A DNA stretch of 16,684 nt from an uncultured Clostridia bacterium (GTDB taxonomy: Bacteria; Bacillota; Clostridia; Oscillospirales; Acutalibacteraceae): positions 1 to 16,684 of the forward strand of contig CALGRR010000110.1 in assembly GCA_937880805.1 (NCBI GenBank), given 5' to 3'. Positions 1 through 7,998 of this stretch are shown here, piece by piece. A model generated the notes under the pieces. It made no database searches. It saw only the letters and a list, made by a program, of their open reading frames with translations, and was not told the origin of the DNA. Numbering within the stretch: position 1 is the stretch's first letter; each line of letters starts with the position of its first letter. Made by a program: the position numbers and the translations under genes.

Positions 1-82
1 AATTCTACCATAGGAGGCTCTTTTTTTCATTGTCCGTTTTTACTGGACCTGTTCATTTTTCAACCGTGCCTTTACTGTTTGT

Positions 83-1642
83 TTAGTTCTCATCAGAAGA
101 GGTAACTTCTACATTCTCGTTAAACTCGTTAACCTGGTTTGCAATGGCCTTTCTTCTTTCACGAAGCTCCATATACATTCTGTCTCTCTTTTCGCCCTGA
201 AGGTCATAGAAGAGCTGAGGAACGATGCTGAGGATACCTGTAACAACGGGAAGGAGTGTGCTCATCCAGAAGAGTGCGTGACGAGCCTGCTCTGTTTGGT
301 TGCCTGATGTTGCATTGGGGTTATAGCCGAACATCTTGAGAAGAAGCGGCTGAATGAAGTTCTTAACGGTGTTAACCATCTTTGTAACAAGACCCTTTGC
401 AACACCTGTCATACCTTCTGTTCTGAAGCCGTTCTTCCACTCGCCGTAGTCGATAGCTTCATTTCTCATTTCTTCGGGAATAACCTTTCTGATACCCCAG
501 AAGAACATCCAGATGGTTTCACGGAGCATAAACGAGGGAATCATAACCCAAAGGTTTTCGTAGCCCTTCTTGCCACCGAAGTTGAGAAGCTCACCTGCGG
601 CATAAACGCCGAGCATAAGCACGCTGTCAACGTGTGAGCCTGCAATCCAGAGAGCCTTTGTTGAGAATCTGGAGCGAGCCCAGGGAACGTATGAATAGCT
701 TATGGGTGAAACAACCGCACCGGGAATACCAACGATTGTTGACATTGATGCAAGGTTAAGAACGTTGATGTAGTAGAGGTTAAGACCCGAGTTGAGGCTG
801 AATGCACCGAGGAACTCGGAAAGGGTGATAAGAAGAAGCGGTTTATTGGTGATAACCGACTTGACACCGCTGAAGATGCTGGGACGGTCAACCGTCTGCA
901 TAACTCTTTCTTTTGCAACAAATGCATAGAAGAGTGCAAACAAGCCTGAAACAACAGATGTTACAACACCGCCTATAACAAAGAGCCTGTTATAGCCTAA
1001 CTGGTATGCCACATTGTTTGTGAGCTCGAGAGCCTTGTTTGAGGGGCTGTTGATATAAATATCAATCAGGAAGCCCATAAGGATTTCGGGTGCCTTTTCA
1101 ACGAAGCCCGAAAGAAGGTTTGCCGAGGTGATAAGCCTTGTTCGGTCAATGATGTTGGGCGTTATCGTTGAGGTCATACCCTGACGGACTATCGCAATAA
1201 GCGAGCCTGAAAGGTTTGAGAATATCTGCAAAAGCAGATAAATCGAGAATCTCGGAATGTTTGTTCCGATACCCTCTGTTCCCATAAACAAAGGCAGTGC
1301 CCAGAAAATTACTGAAAGCAGAACACCGGGAACAGCATAAACCACAAGCCAGGGCTTGAATTTACCCCATCTGGTTCTTGTTCTGTCAACGATAGCTGCA
1401 AGGAAAATATCGTTGATAATGTCCCATACACCGATAACGGCGTTGGTAATCGACTGGAGAACCAGGTCGATTTTGAGAATGTTCATCTTAAAGATGTCGT
1501 CATATTTGCCGATATTAAAGCTTTGAGCTATATCGTCAAGTATGTAAGCGAATGTTTCTTTTGAGCCAACATATCGCCTGTCTTTGGGAACTGCACTTTT
1601 GGTTTCTTTAACCTTGGCAGTTGCTTCAGCATTTGATGCCAT
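83..1642 (-). CDS. GPH-family (MelB-like) sugar:cation symporter
   Basis: Integral membrane carrier of the glycoside-pentoside-hexuronide:cation symporter family (major facilitator superfamily), expected to import a sugar or glycoside with Na+ or H+. The 519 residues hold many hydrophobic segments. The family signature DRTRTRWGKFKPWL sits in the loop after the second membrane segment (about residues 86-99), and a second GPH motif, EAIDYGEWKNGFRTEG, lies in the central loop near residues 395-410. It is somewhat longer than MelB (about 470 residues), with hydrophilic ends and a charged C-terminal tail. The ATG is preceded by GGGAGC at 1649-1654, six bases away, and by its own promoter. Substrate cannot be read from sequence, and no glycosidase is visible beside it because the downstream side leaves the window. 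Family assignment is firm; the transported sugar is unknown. Confidence 0.9.
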   Translation of the reverse strand: MASNAEATAKVKETKSAVPKDRRYVGSKETFAYILDDIAQSFNIGKYDDIFKMNILKIDLVLQSITNAVIGVWDIINDIFLAAIVDRTRTRWGKFKPWLVVYAVPGVLLSVIFWALPLFMGTEGIGTNIPRFSIYLLLQIFSNLSGSLIAIVRQGMTSTITPNIIDRTRLITSANLLSGFVEKAPEILMGFLIDIYINSPSNKALELTNNVAYQLGYNRLFVIGGVVTSVVSGLFALFYAFVAKERVMQTVDRPSIFSGVKSVITNKPLLLITLSEFLGAFSLNSGLNLYYINVLNLASMSTIVGIPGAVVSPISYSYVPWARSRFSTKALWIAGSHVDSVLMLGVYAAGELLNFGGKKGYENLWVMIPSFMLRETIWMFFWGIRKVIPEEMRNEAIDYGEWKNGFRTEGMTGVAKGLVTKMVNTVKNFIQPLLLKMFGYNPNATSGNQTEQARHALFWMSTLLPVVTGILSIVPQLFYDLQGEKRDRMYMELRERRKAIANQVNEFNENVEVTSSDEN

Positions 1643-1673
1643 AACATCGCTCCCGTCTAAAAATAATCAATTT

Positions 1674-1702
1674 ATTTTAACACAGTATTTTGCCTATTTC
1701 AA
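1674..1702 (-). promoter_or_regulatory. Sigma-A promoter of the GPH transporter
   Basis: On the minus strand there is a -35 TTGAAA (1697-1702), a 17-bp spacer and a -10 TAAAAT (1674-1679) preceded by TGT, an extended -10. Predicted start is near 1667, giving a leader of about 25 nt. This makes the transporter independently transcribed from the hydrolase gene upstream. Confidence 0.65.
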
Positions 1703-1757
1703 CACACTAAATTATTTTTATGAATAATATACAGTAAATCTATTCAATTTTTGTGTA

Positions 1758-2723
1758 TTAAGACAACGTTTCCCTTTTTTTCTCTGCTAAATCAAGATGC
1801 TTTGCGAAAAAACTCCGCATTTTTTCGTTGTATTGTTCTTTTTTATCATAATAGCAGAATGCGTGAATTGCATCGGGAACGGTAAAAATCTCTTTGTCAA
1901 CGGGGCAGGCATCATAGAGCTCGCCGCACATTTCAAACGGAACAAGCGGGTCTTTGCCGCCGTGAACAAACATAACGGGATTCTTCGCATTCTTCATAGT
2001 TTCAAGAGGATTGCAGTCTTTTTTCAAATCATAGCCGGATAATATATTGCAAAAAATGTTTATAAAAAACACCATTATTCTCGGTTCAAAGCCAATCATT
2101 GTTTTAATCTTGTTTTTCACAACATCATAGGCATTAGTAAATCCGCAGTCCTCAACAACCAGCTTCACCTGCTCACGGGGCGAAGTGTTGTTAACAAGCA
2201 TTGCAGTTGCCGCACCCATTGAAATTCCGTGAAGAACAATTTCAATATCTTCACCGAAGCGTTCAACAAGATAATCAATCCAAAGCTTTATATCCTTATG
2301 GTCAAACGAACCGAAGCCGATTTTGCTTCCTTCGCTTCTGCCATGTCCGCGAAGATCGGGCAAAAGATAGTTGAAGCCCATTTCATCGTGATAAAACGGA
2401 AAAAGATGACCGCATTCATCGGGCCCGTTGCAGTTATAACCGTGAATACAAATAACGAATTTTTTTGTTTCGCTTTTTGCGGGTACAAACCACGCCCTCA
2501 TTTTTTCGCCGTGAGATTCGAGGCTCAAATCCTCGGGATTATGCGAAAGCAGATATGCATTATTCTTTTTTCTTTCCCCTGCTCTCCAAATCTTTATCGG
2601 CTCGGTTTCGGGCTTTTTGTGTCTGTTGGAAACAAGAGCAACCTTATAGCCCACAGCACCGAGAATAACGAAGAGAATCAAAAGAAATGCCGCAATGCCA
2701 AGAATGATATACAATGCCGTCAT
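1758..2723 (-). CDS. Membrane-anchored alpha/beta hydrolase (serine hydrolase)
   Basis: An alpha/beta-hydrolase-fold protein of 321 residues, similar to the Firmicute YfhR/BAAT-like group of anchored hydrolases. One N-terminal hydrophobic helix (about residues 1-27) is the likely anchor. The hydrolase core shows HGYN (oxyanion region, near 94), the nucleophile elbow GISMGA (Ser168), Asp in GGKDPLVP (Asp258) and His in DAIHAF (His287), so the triad is complete. Substrate is unknown: an esterase, lipase or acyltransferase role is possible. The start is set at the ATG at 2723 because GAGGTG lies six bases upstream. A longer frame begins at 2771, but that codon falls inside the promoter spacer, upstream of the predicted transcription start, and has no ribosome binding site. 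Fold and triad are clear; function is not. Confidence 0.85.
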   Translation of the reverse strand: MTALYIILGIAAFLLILFVILGAVGYKVALVSNRHKKPETEPIKIWRAGERKKNNAYLLSHNPEDLSLESHGEKMRAWFVPAKSETKKFVICIHGYNCNGPDECGHLFPFYHDEMGFNYLLPDLRGHGRSEGSKIGFGSFDHKDIKLWIDYLVERFGEDIEIVLHGISMGAATAMLVNNTSPREQVKLVVEDCGFTNAYDVVKNKIKTMIGFEPRIMVFFINIFCNILSGYDLKKDCNPLETMKNAKNPVMFVHGGKDPLVPFEMCGELYDACPVDKEIFTVPDAIHAFCYYDKKEQYNEKMRSFFAKHLDLAEKKRETLS

Positions 2724-2752
2724 TATCTTCACCTCATTATCTTTTTTATTAA

Positions 2753-2781
2753 ATTTTAACATATCATCCATTATATTGCAA
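2753..2781 (-). promoter_or_regulatory. Sigma-A promoter of the alpha/beta hydrolase
   Basis: Minus strand: -35 TTGCAA (2776-2781), 17-bp spacer, -10 TAAAAT (2753-2758) preceded by TGT. Predicted start near 2746, just before the GAGGTG ribosome binding site. It lies back to back with the plus-strand promoter of the DUF554 gene; the two -35 boxes are 2 bp apart. Confidence 0.6.
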
Positions 2782-2783
2782 GG

Positions 2784-2812
2784 TTGACATTTTAAGTAAA
2801 AAGGATTAAAAT
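2784..2812 (+). promoter_or_regulatory. Sigma-A promoter of the DUF554 gene
   Basis: Consensus -35 TTGACA (2784-2789), 17-bp spacer, -10 TAAAAT (2807-2812). Predicted start is near 2819, with a leader of about 25 nt and GGGAAG at 2831-2836 before the ATG at 2844. Confidence 0.75.
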
Positions 2813-2843
2813 TTATAAAAATTTTTATTCGGGAAGTATTTAT

Positions 2844-3575
2844 ATGACTGGAACAATAGTCAACTGCGCCGCCGTGCTTGCGGGCAGTGCAATAGGTCTG
2901 ATATTCAAAAAAGGCATAAAAGAAAGCTACGCAGAGAGCATCAATAAATCGCTCGGGCTTGCGGTGCTCATAATCGGTCTGAACGGCGTTATTTCAAATA
3001 TGTTTTCGGTTGAAAACGGCAAAATCTCAAGCAGCGGCGAGCTGTTACTCGTTGTTTTTCTTGTTATCGGAACATTTATCGGTGAGCTTTTAAAACTTGA
3101 TGAACGTTTCACTAAATTCAGCAATAAAATAGACAGCAAATTCAAAAGCGGCGGATTCTCGGCAGGCTTTATAAGCGGCACATTGATATTCAATGTTGGT
3201 GCGATGGCGGTAATCGGCTCAATCAACGACGGTATTTCGGGCGACAGCTCGGTTCTTTTTGTTAAAAGTGCACTCGACTTCACAACCTCCGTTATCCTTG
3301 CCTCCACTCTTGGCTTCGGCGTGATATTCACCCCGATTACCATTTTGGTTTATCAAGGCTTTATAACTCTTCTTGCAGGCTCGCTCAGCGGCTTGCTGAC
3401 TGGTGAGCTGCTTGAACAGATTTGCTCGGTCGGTTATGCAATAATTATGGCAATAGGCTTTAATTTTATTTTCAAGAACAAATTCAAGACGCTCAATATG
3501 CTCCCCGCAATAATACTCCCCGTTGTTTATCATTACATTCTTATTTTGGTGGAGTATTTCAAAGGAATAATATAA
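2844..3575 (+). CDS. DUF554 family membrane protein (YdfK/YqgA-like)
   Basis: A 243-residue polytopic membrane protein of the DUF554 family, whose biochemical role is not established; transport has been suggested for the family. The N-terminus TGTIVNCAAVLAGSAIG matches the family opening (Gly-Thr-x-x-Asn followed by a small-residue helix). The rest alternates hydrophobic helices with short polar loops, about seven membrane segments, including a Gly/Asn-rich central stretch (GTLIFNVGAMAVIGS, about residues 112-126). Length is usual for the family. The gene stands alone: divergent from the hydrolase, convergent with the S41 gene, with a promoter in front and a strong hairpin terminator directly behind. 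Family call is firm; function is unknown. Confidence 0.85.
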   Translation: MTGTIVNCAAVLAGSAIGLIFKKGIKESYAESINKSLGLAVLIIGLNGVISNMFSVENGKISSSGELLLVVFLVIGTFIGELLKLDERFTKFSNKIDSKFKSGGFSAGFISGTLIFNVGAMAVIGSINDGISGDSSVLFVKSALDFTTSVILASTLGFGVIFTPITILVYQGFITLLAGSLSGLLTGELLEQICSVGYAIIMAIGFNFIFKNKFKTLNMLPAIILPVVYHYILILVEYFKGII

Positions 3576-3576
3576 A

Positions 3577-3611
3577 AAAGACGAATTACGGGATTTCCGT
3601 AATTCGTCTTT
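3577..3611. terminator. Bidirectional intrinsic terminator between DUF554 gene and S41 gene
   Basis: Perfect 15-bp stem AAAGACGAATTACGG (3577-3591) pairing with 3597-3611 around the loop GATTT. It lies between the convergent stop codons at 3575 and 3617. On the plus strand a broken T-run follows (TATCTTTT). On the minus strand the T-rich run TTTTTATATTATT follows. It probably ends both transcripts. Confidence 0.85.
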
Positions 3612-3616
3612 ATCTT

Positions 3617-4828
3617 TTACCCTGCCAGCATATTAAGTGCTGTTGAAAGCTGGTTATCCTGCTGTGTTGTGAGCAAGCCGAGTGCGAAATCGTTTCCTGA
3701 AGTGAGGAATACTTCAACATCCGGTGTAAGACCAACCTTGTTATAAACCGCAGCTTCGCCGCCCTTGGGCTCAATAAGAGCAACCGTGAGAAGCACCGCA
3801 CCGCCGTCTTCAAGAGCAAAAAGCTCCTGCATTGTGCCAACACCCGCTGTTTTGGTTCCCACAAGCTGTGCCTGAGAAATATTTCTCAAATCGCAGGCAA
3901 AAAGCTCTGCGGGTCCTTTTGTATATGAATTCACAAGAACAACAAACGGCATTGAAACGCTGCTGTTTTCAGCTGTATAAACCTTATTCTTATAAACATT
4001 TCCGTTCTTATCCTTTGCCACAGCAAGGTTTTCAGAAACCGCAGGAACAACAACATCTATAACCTGCGTTGCATAATCAATGCTTCCGTCGGAAGTGTTT
4101 CTGACATCAAAAACCATACTTTCCGCACCGTCTTCACGAAGCTTATTAATAATAGCTTTGAACTCCGGGGCGGTATCCTTATAAAATCCGTTGATTTTAA
4201 TATATCCAACATTGCCTTCGAGCCTTCCGATTACGCCCGGAATTTCAAAGCCGAGCATAGGCTCAATAACACGGGTTACTCCGTCACGCTCATATTCAAT
4301 CTGCACCGAAGAAAGACGGTCACCGTAAAGATTCTCTCTGAGAGTTGAATAATTGCTCATTGTTACCGCGGTGTTATTGATTGCGGTTATAACATCCATC
4401 GCCTTGAGTCCGCTTTTTTCAGCAGGCGAACCCTCATATACATAGGTTATAACAAAATTTCCGTTTGTGTAGTCATATGCCGTTTCGGCACCGATGCCCG
4501 CTACGCCGCCTTCAAGCTTTTCAAGATAGCTGTCGTATTCCGCAGAGGTAAGATAAATGCTGTTGGAATCGCCGAGACCGTTCACATAGCCCTCTGCAAG
4601 AGCAGAATTGAGTTTGCTTCGGTCTTCTGCCGTTCCGTAGAAATAGTTGGAGATTATTTTACTTATCTCATCAACCGATTCATAAATCTGCGAACGCTGC
4701 GAAATATTGCTGATAATATTATTATACATCTGCTTTGAAACAACCATTGTCAGTGCAAAGGTTGCCGTTATTGAAATAATGATAAGAGAAATGCTTAATC
4801 CCAATGATATTTTTTTGTTCACAGGCAT
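3617..4828 (-). CDS. Catalytically degenerate S41 (CtpB-like) PDZ protein
   Basis: A C-terminal-processing-peptidase (S41) homologue of about 403 residues: an N-terminal membrane segment (about residues 9-31), a PDZ domain (about 108-185) and the S41 fold to the end. It follows ftsE-ftsX-M23, the place ctpB holds behind ftsEX in B. subtilis. The catalytic residues are missing. The usual T-A-S-A-A-E-L region reads TKGPAEL, putting Gly305 at the nucleophile. The usual Y-G-K-G-x-x-Q reads AGVGTMQ, putting Val330 at the general base; the Gln survives. The 25-residue spacing between the two positions is preserved, so the alignment is secure. It is probably a pseudoprotease acting as a periplasm-side scaffold or peptide-binding partner. 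Start is uncertain: AAGGAG at 4830-4835 almost abuts the ATG at 4828 and is better spaced for the GTG at 4822. A farther ATG at 4855 lies in a hairpin loop. Confidence 0.85.
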   Translation of the reverse strand: MPVNKKISLGLSISLIIISITATFALTMVVSKQMYNNIISNISQRSQIYESVDEISKIISNYFYGTAEDRSKLNSALAEGYVNGLGDSNSIYLTSAEYDSYLEKLEGGVAGIGAETAYDYTNGNFVITYVYEGSPAEKSGLKAMDVITAINNTAVTMSNYSTLRENLYGDRLSSVQIEYERDGVTRVIEPMLGFEIPGVIGRLEGNVGYIKINGFYKDTAPEFKAIINKLREDGAESMVFDVRNTSDGSIDYATQVIDVVVPAVSENLAVAKDKNGNVYKNKVYTAENSSVSMPFVVLVNSYTKGPAELFACDLRNISQAQLVGTKTAGVGTMQELFALEDGGAVLLTVALIEPKGGEAAVYNKVGLTPDVEVFLTSGNDFALGLLTTQQDNQLSTALNMLAG

Positions 4829-4843
4829 TCTCCTTTCTTTCAG

Positions 4844-4868
4844 AAAAGGCGGCATTAAGCCGCCTTTT
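4844..4868 (-). terminator. Terminator-like hairpin between the M23 gene and the S41 gene
   Basis: Perfect 10-bp stem AAAAGGCGGC (4844-4853) pairing with 4859-4868, loop ATTAA. It begins 9 bp after the M23 stop codon. The minus-strand run behind it is only TTTTCT, so termination would be partial, consistent with an intra-operon attenuator lowering S41 expression. On the plus strand a TTTTTA run follows, but no plus-strand gene ends here. Confidence 0.5.
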
Positions 4869-4876
4869 TAGGTTAT

Positions 4877-6229
4877 TTATGGTTTTGATACATAATCAAG
4901 AGGCTGAACTCTGCTTACGCTGCCGTCTGACCTCTTTATTCTTACTTCAAAATGAAGGTGGGGACCCGTTGTGTTTCCGGTTTCGCCGATTTCTCCGATG
5001 GTTTCGCCCTTCTGAACAATATCGCCCTTCTTCACATAAAGCCTTTTTGAATGCGCATAAAGAGTCTGCTTACCGTCGCCGTGGTCGATAACGCAATAGT
5101 TACCGAAGCCCGAATTCCAGTTGCCGTCATTATAAGCAATGATAACCTCACCGCCCTGTGCGGCACGGAAGGGTGAGCCGAGGGTTGTGACATCGGTTCT
5201 TACAATGTCAATGCCCCAATGCTTGCCGCCGCTGGGATAGCTGGGATAACCTGCCGTAACCCTTGTTGAGCCGGGAACGGGCCAGAGAAGCTTGCCGTCA
5301 TTGTTATATTCTTCCTTGGGAACATCGCCTTCGGTTGAACCGTGCTGCTTGATATAGGCATCAATCTGTGCATCAAGGGCATCTCTTTCTGCCTCCTGAA
5401 GCTTGATTGCCTTTTTATATGCCTCGCTGTCTTTATCAAGCTCATTAACAATATCTTTGACCTGCTCATATTTACCCATTACGGAATCTCTTTTTTCGCT
5501 CTGCTCATCCTGACTGCTCTGAAGGTCTGACTGACGCTCGGAAAGAACAACCATTTCTTCACCAAGAACAATCTTTTTCTCTTCAAGCTCAATCTTCTTT
5601 TCTCCGAGCTCTTTTTCAAGGGAATTGAGCTGAACAACCTTATCGGAAAGCTCGTTGATAAGAGCCGCATCATTCTCGGAAACTCTTGTTACAAGCTCTT
5701 TTCTGGCAAAAAACGTTGCCATATCGCTTGATGAAAACAGAAGCTCAAGAGTGGTTGACTCGCCCGACATATAGTTTTCACGCAGTCTTGCAAGAAGCTG
5801 CGACTTTGTTTCGGACATAAGAGCCTCTGAATCGGCAATCTGAATCTGAATCATCGAAACCTGATTATTGATAACCTCAATATCGTTTTCGGCAGTATCG
5901 ATGCTCACCTGCAAATCGCTTATGCTTCCGTTAAGAACATTGATTCTTTCATCGAGCACATCCATCTGCTTTTCGATAATTTTGATTTCATCGTTAAGCG
6001 AATCAAGCTTCTGCTCATTGGTCTTCAATTCGCTCTGAACCTGGCTGAGTGCCTGCTGATTCTGAAGAATCTCTTTTTCAAGGTCTTCATACTGATTTCT
6101 CAAATCCTCAAGGCTTTCTTCTGCGGAGGCTGTTGGAGTATAAGGCAAAACTACCGAGAAAACACAAGCAAAAGCCATCACCATACAAAGAAGCTTTTTC
6201 AGATATTTTCTTTTAGTCTTCAAGCTCAA
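4877..6229 (-). CDS. Secreted coiled-coil M23 (LytM) murein hydrolase, EnvC/CwlO-type FtsEX partner
   Basis: A 450-residue exported cell-wall hydrolase. A basic N-terminus and hydrophobic core form a signal peptide, probably cut after TASA (residue 36). Residues about 38-295 are a long Leu/Glu/Gln-rich coiled coil. Residues about 312-447 are an M23/LytM domain with its zinc and catalytic residues intact: His337 and Asp341 in HWGID, His393 in YAHS, and His424/His426 in GPHLHFEV. E. coli EnvC has lost the metal site and only activates amidases; this protein should cut peptidoglycan cross-links or stem peptides itself. The coiled coil probably docks on the FtsX outer loop. It starts at TTG (6229), overlapping the ftsX end by 17 bp, with AAGGAAG a few bases upstream. 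A second TTG at 6223 is an alternative. Confidence 0.9.
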   Translation of the reverse strand: MSLKTKRKYLKKLLCMVMAFACVFSVVLPYTPTASAEESLEDLRNQYEDLEKEILQNQQALSQVQSELKTNEQKLDSLNDEIKIIEKQMDVLDERINVLNGSISDLQVSIDTAENDIEVINNQVSMIQIQIADSEALMSETKSQLLARLRENYMSGESTTLELLFSSSDMATFFARKELVTRVSENDAALINELSDKVVQLNSLEKELGEKKIELEEKKIVLGEEMVVLSERQSDLQSSQDEQSEKRDSVMGKYEQVKDIVNELDKDSEAYKKAIKLQEAERDALDAQIDAYIKQHGSTEGDVPKEEYNNDGKLLWPVPGSTRVTAGYPSYPSGGKHWGIDIVRTDVTTLGSPFRAAQGGEVIIAYNDGNWNSGFGNYCVIDHGDGKQTLYAHSKRLYVKKGDIVQKGETIGEIGETGNTTGPHLHFEVRIKRSDGSVSRVQPLDYVSKP

Positions 6230-7133
6230 CGAACTTCCTTTCCTTAAGATATTTGCTTATTGAAGTTGCACTTCCGAAGATGCCGGTAAATACTCCGATA
6301 CCCACAAAAGCCGCAACAAGATAAGGAGCATAATCAAGGAAACTTACTTCAACCGACGCACCGAAGCCTGAAAGAAGCGATGTTACCGAGCTTAAAGCAA
6401 GCTCATAAATCGCCCATACGGCACCCGTTGCAAGAACACCTGCTATGATGCCTATAATAATTCCTTCAACCATAAACGGCCAGCGTATAAATGAATTTGT
6501 GGCACCTACGCTCTTCATAATGCTTATTTCAAGCCTTCTGCTGAACATAGTTACCTTTATTGTGTTTGAAATAATAAACAGAGAAACAATAAGCAGCAGA
6601 GCGATTATTCCGATGCTTATGTAAGTAACCGAATTGCGTAAGCCTGAAAGCTGCCTTGCAAGTACGCTGTTTTCGTGCACTCTGAGCACATTGCTCATCT
6701 GCTTTACCTGCGAAGCAACACTTTCAAACTGCTCCATATTTGAAACAGTTACCCTGTATGCATTCGGAAGCGGATTCTCTTCAACACCTTCAAGATAGCT
6801 TTTGAGTCCTTCATCAAGCTCTGAAAGAATTTCTCTGTATGCGGAATCTTTTTCAATAATCTCAACAGTGCCCACATACGGAATTGCTTCAAGGTCATTG
6901 CCGAGCTTTATGAACTCAACATCATCGGTTTCAAGGTTCACATCCGCATAAACCATAATTACGTTTTCAGCTTCAATGTTGCTTATAAACACCTCAATAT
7001 TCACAAGCAGCATAAACGCAATGCCTATGAGCATAAGGCAGCTGAAAAGCACGGTTACCGAAGCGAGGGACATAAGCTTGTTGACCTTGAGGTTTCTGAA
7101 GCCCTCTTTGGTAAGATATTTTATATTACCCAT
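6213..7133 (-). CDS. ftsX: FtsX, membrane subunit of the FtsEX complex
   Basis: Membrane subunit of the ABC-type FtsEX machine, which passes ATP hydrolysis in the cytoplasm to a peptidoglycan hydrolase outside. Of 306 residues, a short cytoplasmic N-terminus (with EGFRNLKVNKLMSLAS) leads to TM1 at about 22-44. The extracytoplasmic loop that binds the hydrolase is about 45-165, followed by three C-terminal membrane segments near 170-192, 218-242 and 268-290. The loop between TM2 and TM3 carries the typical SRRLEISIMKSVGATNSFIR coupling stretch. The ATG shares one base with the ftsE stop (TAATG), so translation is probably coupled. The 3' end overlaps the M23 start. Assignment is firm from sequence and context. 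Confidence 0.95.
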   Translation of the reverse strand: MGNIKYLTKEGFRNLKVNKLMSLASVTVLFSCLMLIGIAFMLLVNIEVFISNIEAENVIMVYADVNLETDDVEFIKLGNDLEAIPYVGTVEIIEKDSAYREILSELDEGLKSYLEGVEENPLPNAYRVTVSNMEQFESVASQVKQMSNVLRVHENSVLARQLSGLRNSVTYISIGIIALLLIVSLFIISNTIKVTMFSRRLEISIMKSVGATNSFIRWPFMVEGIIIGIIAGVLATGAVWAIYELALSSVTSLLSGFGASVEVSFLDYAPYLVAAFVGIGVFTGIFGSATSISKYLKERKFVELED

Positions 7134-7954
7134 TATTCCCCGCCTCCGTTCTGAGAAAATTCAATGCCGTTTTCATCTTCCTGAACATTAACGGCGGCAT
7201 ATGCCGAATAATCCTCTTCGGGAGGAACAACATATTCGTTTGAAATCTCGCTTGCGGCATTTATATGAGAGGTTGCCGCTTCTCTTATAAGGTTGCCTCC
7301 GTCTGAAACAACGGTTCCTTTTTCAAGAATAATAACTCTCTTATCGAAACAGCGGACAAGGCTGTGTTCGTGAGTAACCATAATAACGGTTGTGCCCGAT
7401 TCGTTAAGACGCATAAGCAAATCAACTATTTCATAGCTCATCTGCGGGTCAACGTTACCGGTGGGCTCGTCCGCAATGATAATATCGGCATTGTTTGCAA
7501 GTGCTCTTGCAAGAGCAACTCTCTGCTGCTCACCGCCCGAGAGCTCCTTGGGGAAGTTTCTTGCCTTGTGGTTAAGACCCATAAGGCTGAGAACATAGGG
7601 CACTCTTCTTCTGATTTTCTTTTCTTTTGTTCCGATAACACGCATTGCAAATGCAACATTATCAAAAACGCTCATAGTGGGAATCAGCCTGAAATCCTGA
7701 AAAACTATGCCGAGCTTACGGCGGAATTTCGGAATTTCTCGCTTTTTCATTTTATTAAGAACCACTCCGTCAACGGTTATCGTGCCCGACGACGGAACCT
7801 CCTCTCGCATCATAAGCTTAAGGAAGGTGCTCTTACCTGCACCCGAAGAACCGACAACGAAAACAAACTCTCCCTTTTCAATTTTCAGACTGATGTCTTT
7901 CAGGGCGTGTGTACCGTTATCATATTTCTTTGATACATTATTAAATTCAATCAC
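7133..7954 (-). CDS. ftsE: FtsE, ATPase of the FtsEX complex
   Basis: Cytoplasmic ATP-binding subunit partnering FtsX. All ABC motifs are present: Walker A GSSGAGKST (35-43), Q-loop VFQDF (Gln86), signature LSGGEQQR (138-145), Walker B IIIADEP (158-164) and switch His195 in VTHEH. Starts at GTG (7954) with AAGGA eight bases upstream; a nearby ATG is out of frame. At 273 residues it is about 45-50 longer than usual FtsE. The extra part, after about residue 222, is an acidic, Tyr/Asn/Gly-rich tail that looks disordered. It sits 44 bp after the regulator gene and overlaps ftsX by one base. Confidence 0.95.
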   Translation of the reverse strand: MIEFNNVSKKYDNGTHALKDISLKIEKGEFVFVVGSSGAGKSTFLKLMMREEVPSSGTITVDGVVLNKMKKREIPKFRRKLGIVFQDFRLIPTMSVFDNVAFAMRVIGTKEKKIRRRVPYVLSLMGLNHKARNFPKELSGGEQQRVALARALANNADIIIADEPTGNVDPQMSYEIVDLLMRLNESGTTVIMVTHEHSLVRCFDKRVIILEKGTVVSDGGNLIREAATSHINAASEISNEYVVPPEEDYSAYAAVNVQEDENGIEFSQNGGGE

Positions 7955-7998
7955 GGTATCATTCCTTAATATGTTTTGTTTGCAGCCGACGCCGAGGC

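Noticed and set aside
1..30. Possible start of another minus-strand gene (ATG at 28-30, reading M-K-K-R-A-S-Y-G-R-I)
   Set aside because: Only ten codons are visible before the window edge and there is no good ribosome binding site; it may be a downstream gene but cannot be supported.
2229..2759. 176-codon plus-strand open frame
   Set aside because: Lies entirely antisense to the alpha/beta hydrolase, which has a full catalytic triad, promoter and ribosome binding site; the antisense product has no recognisable domain.
7364..7933. 189-codon plus-strand open frame
   Set aside because: Antisense to ftsE, whose ABC motifs are all intact; no ribosome binding site or domain on the plus strand.
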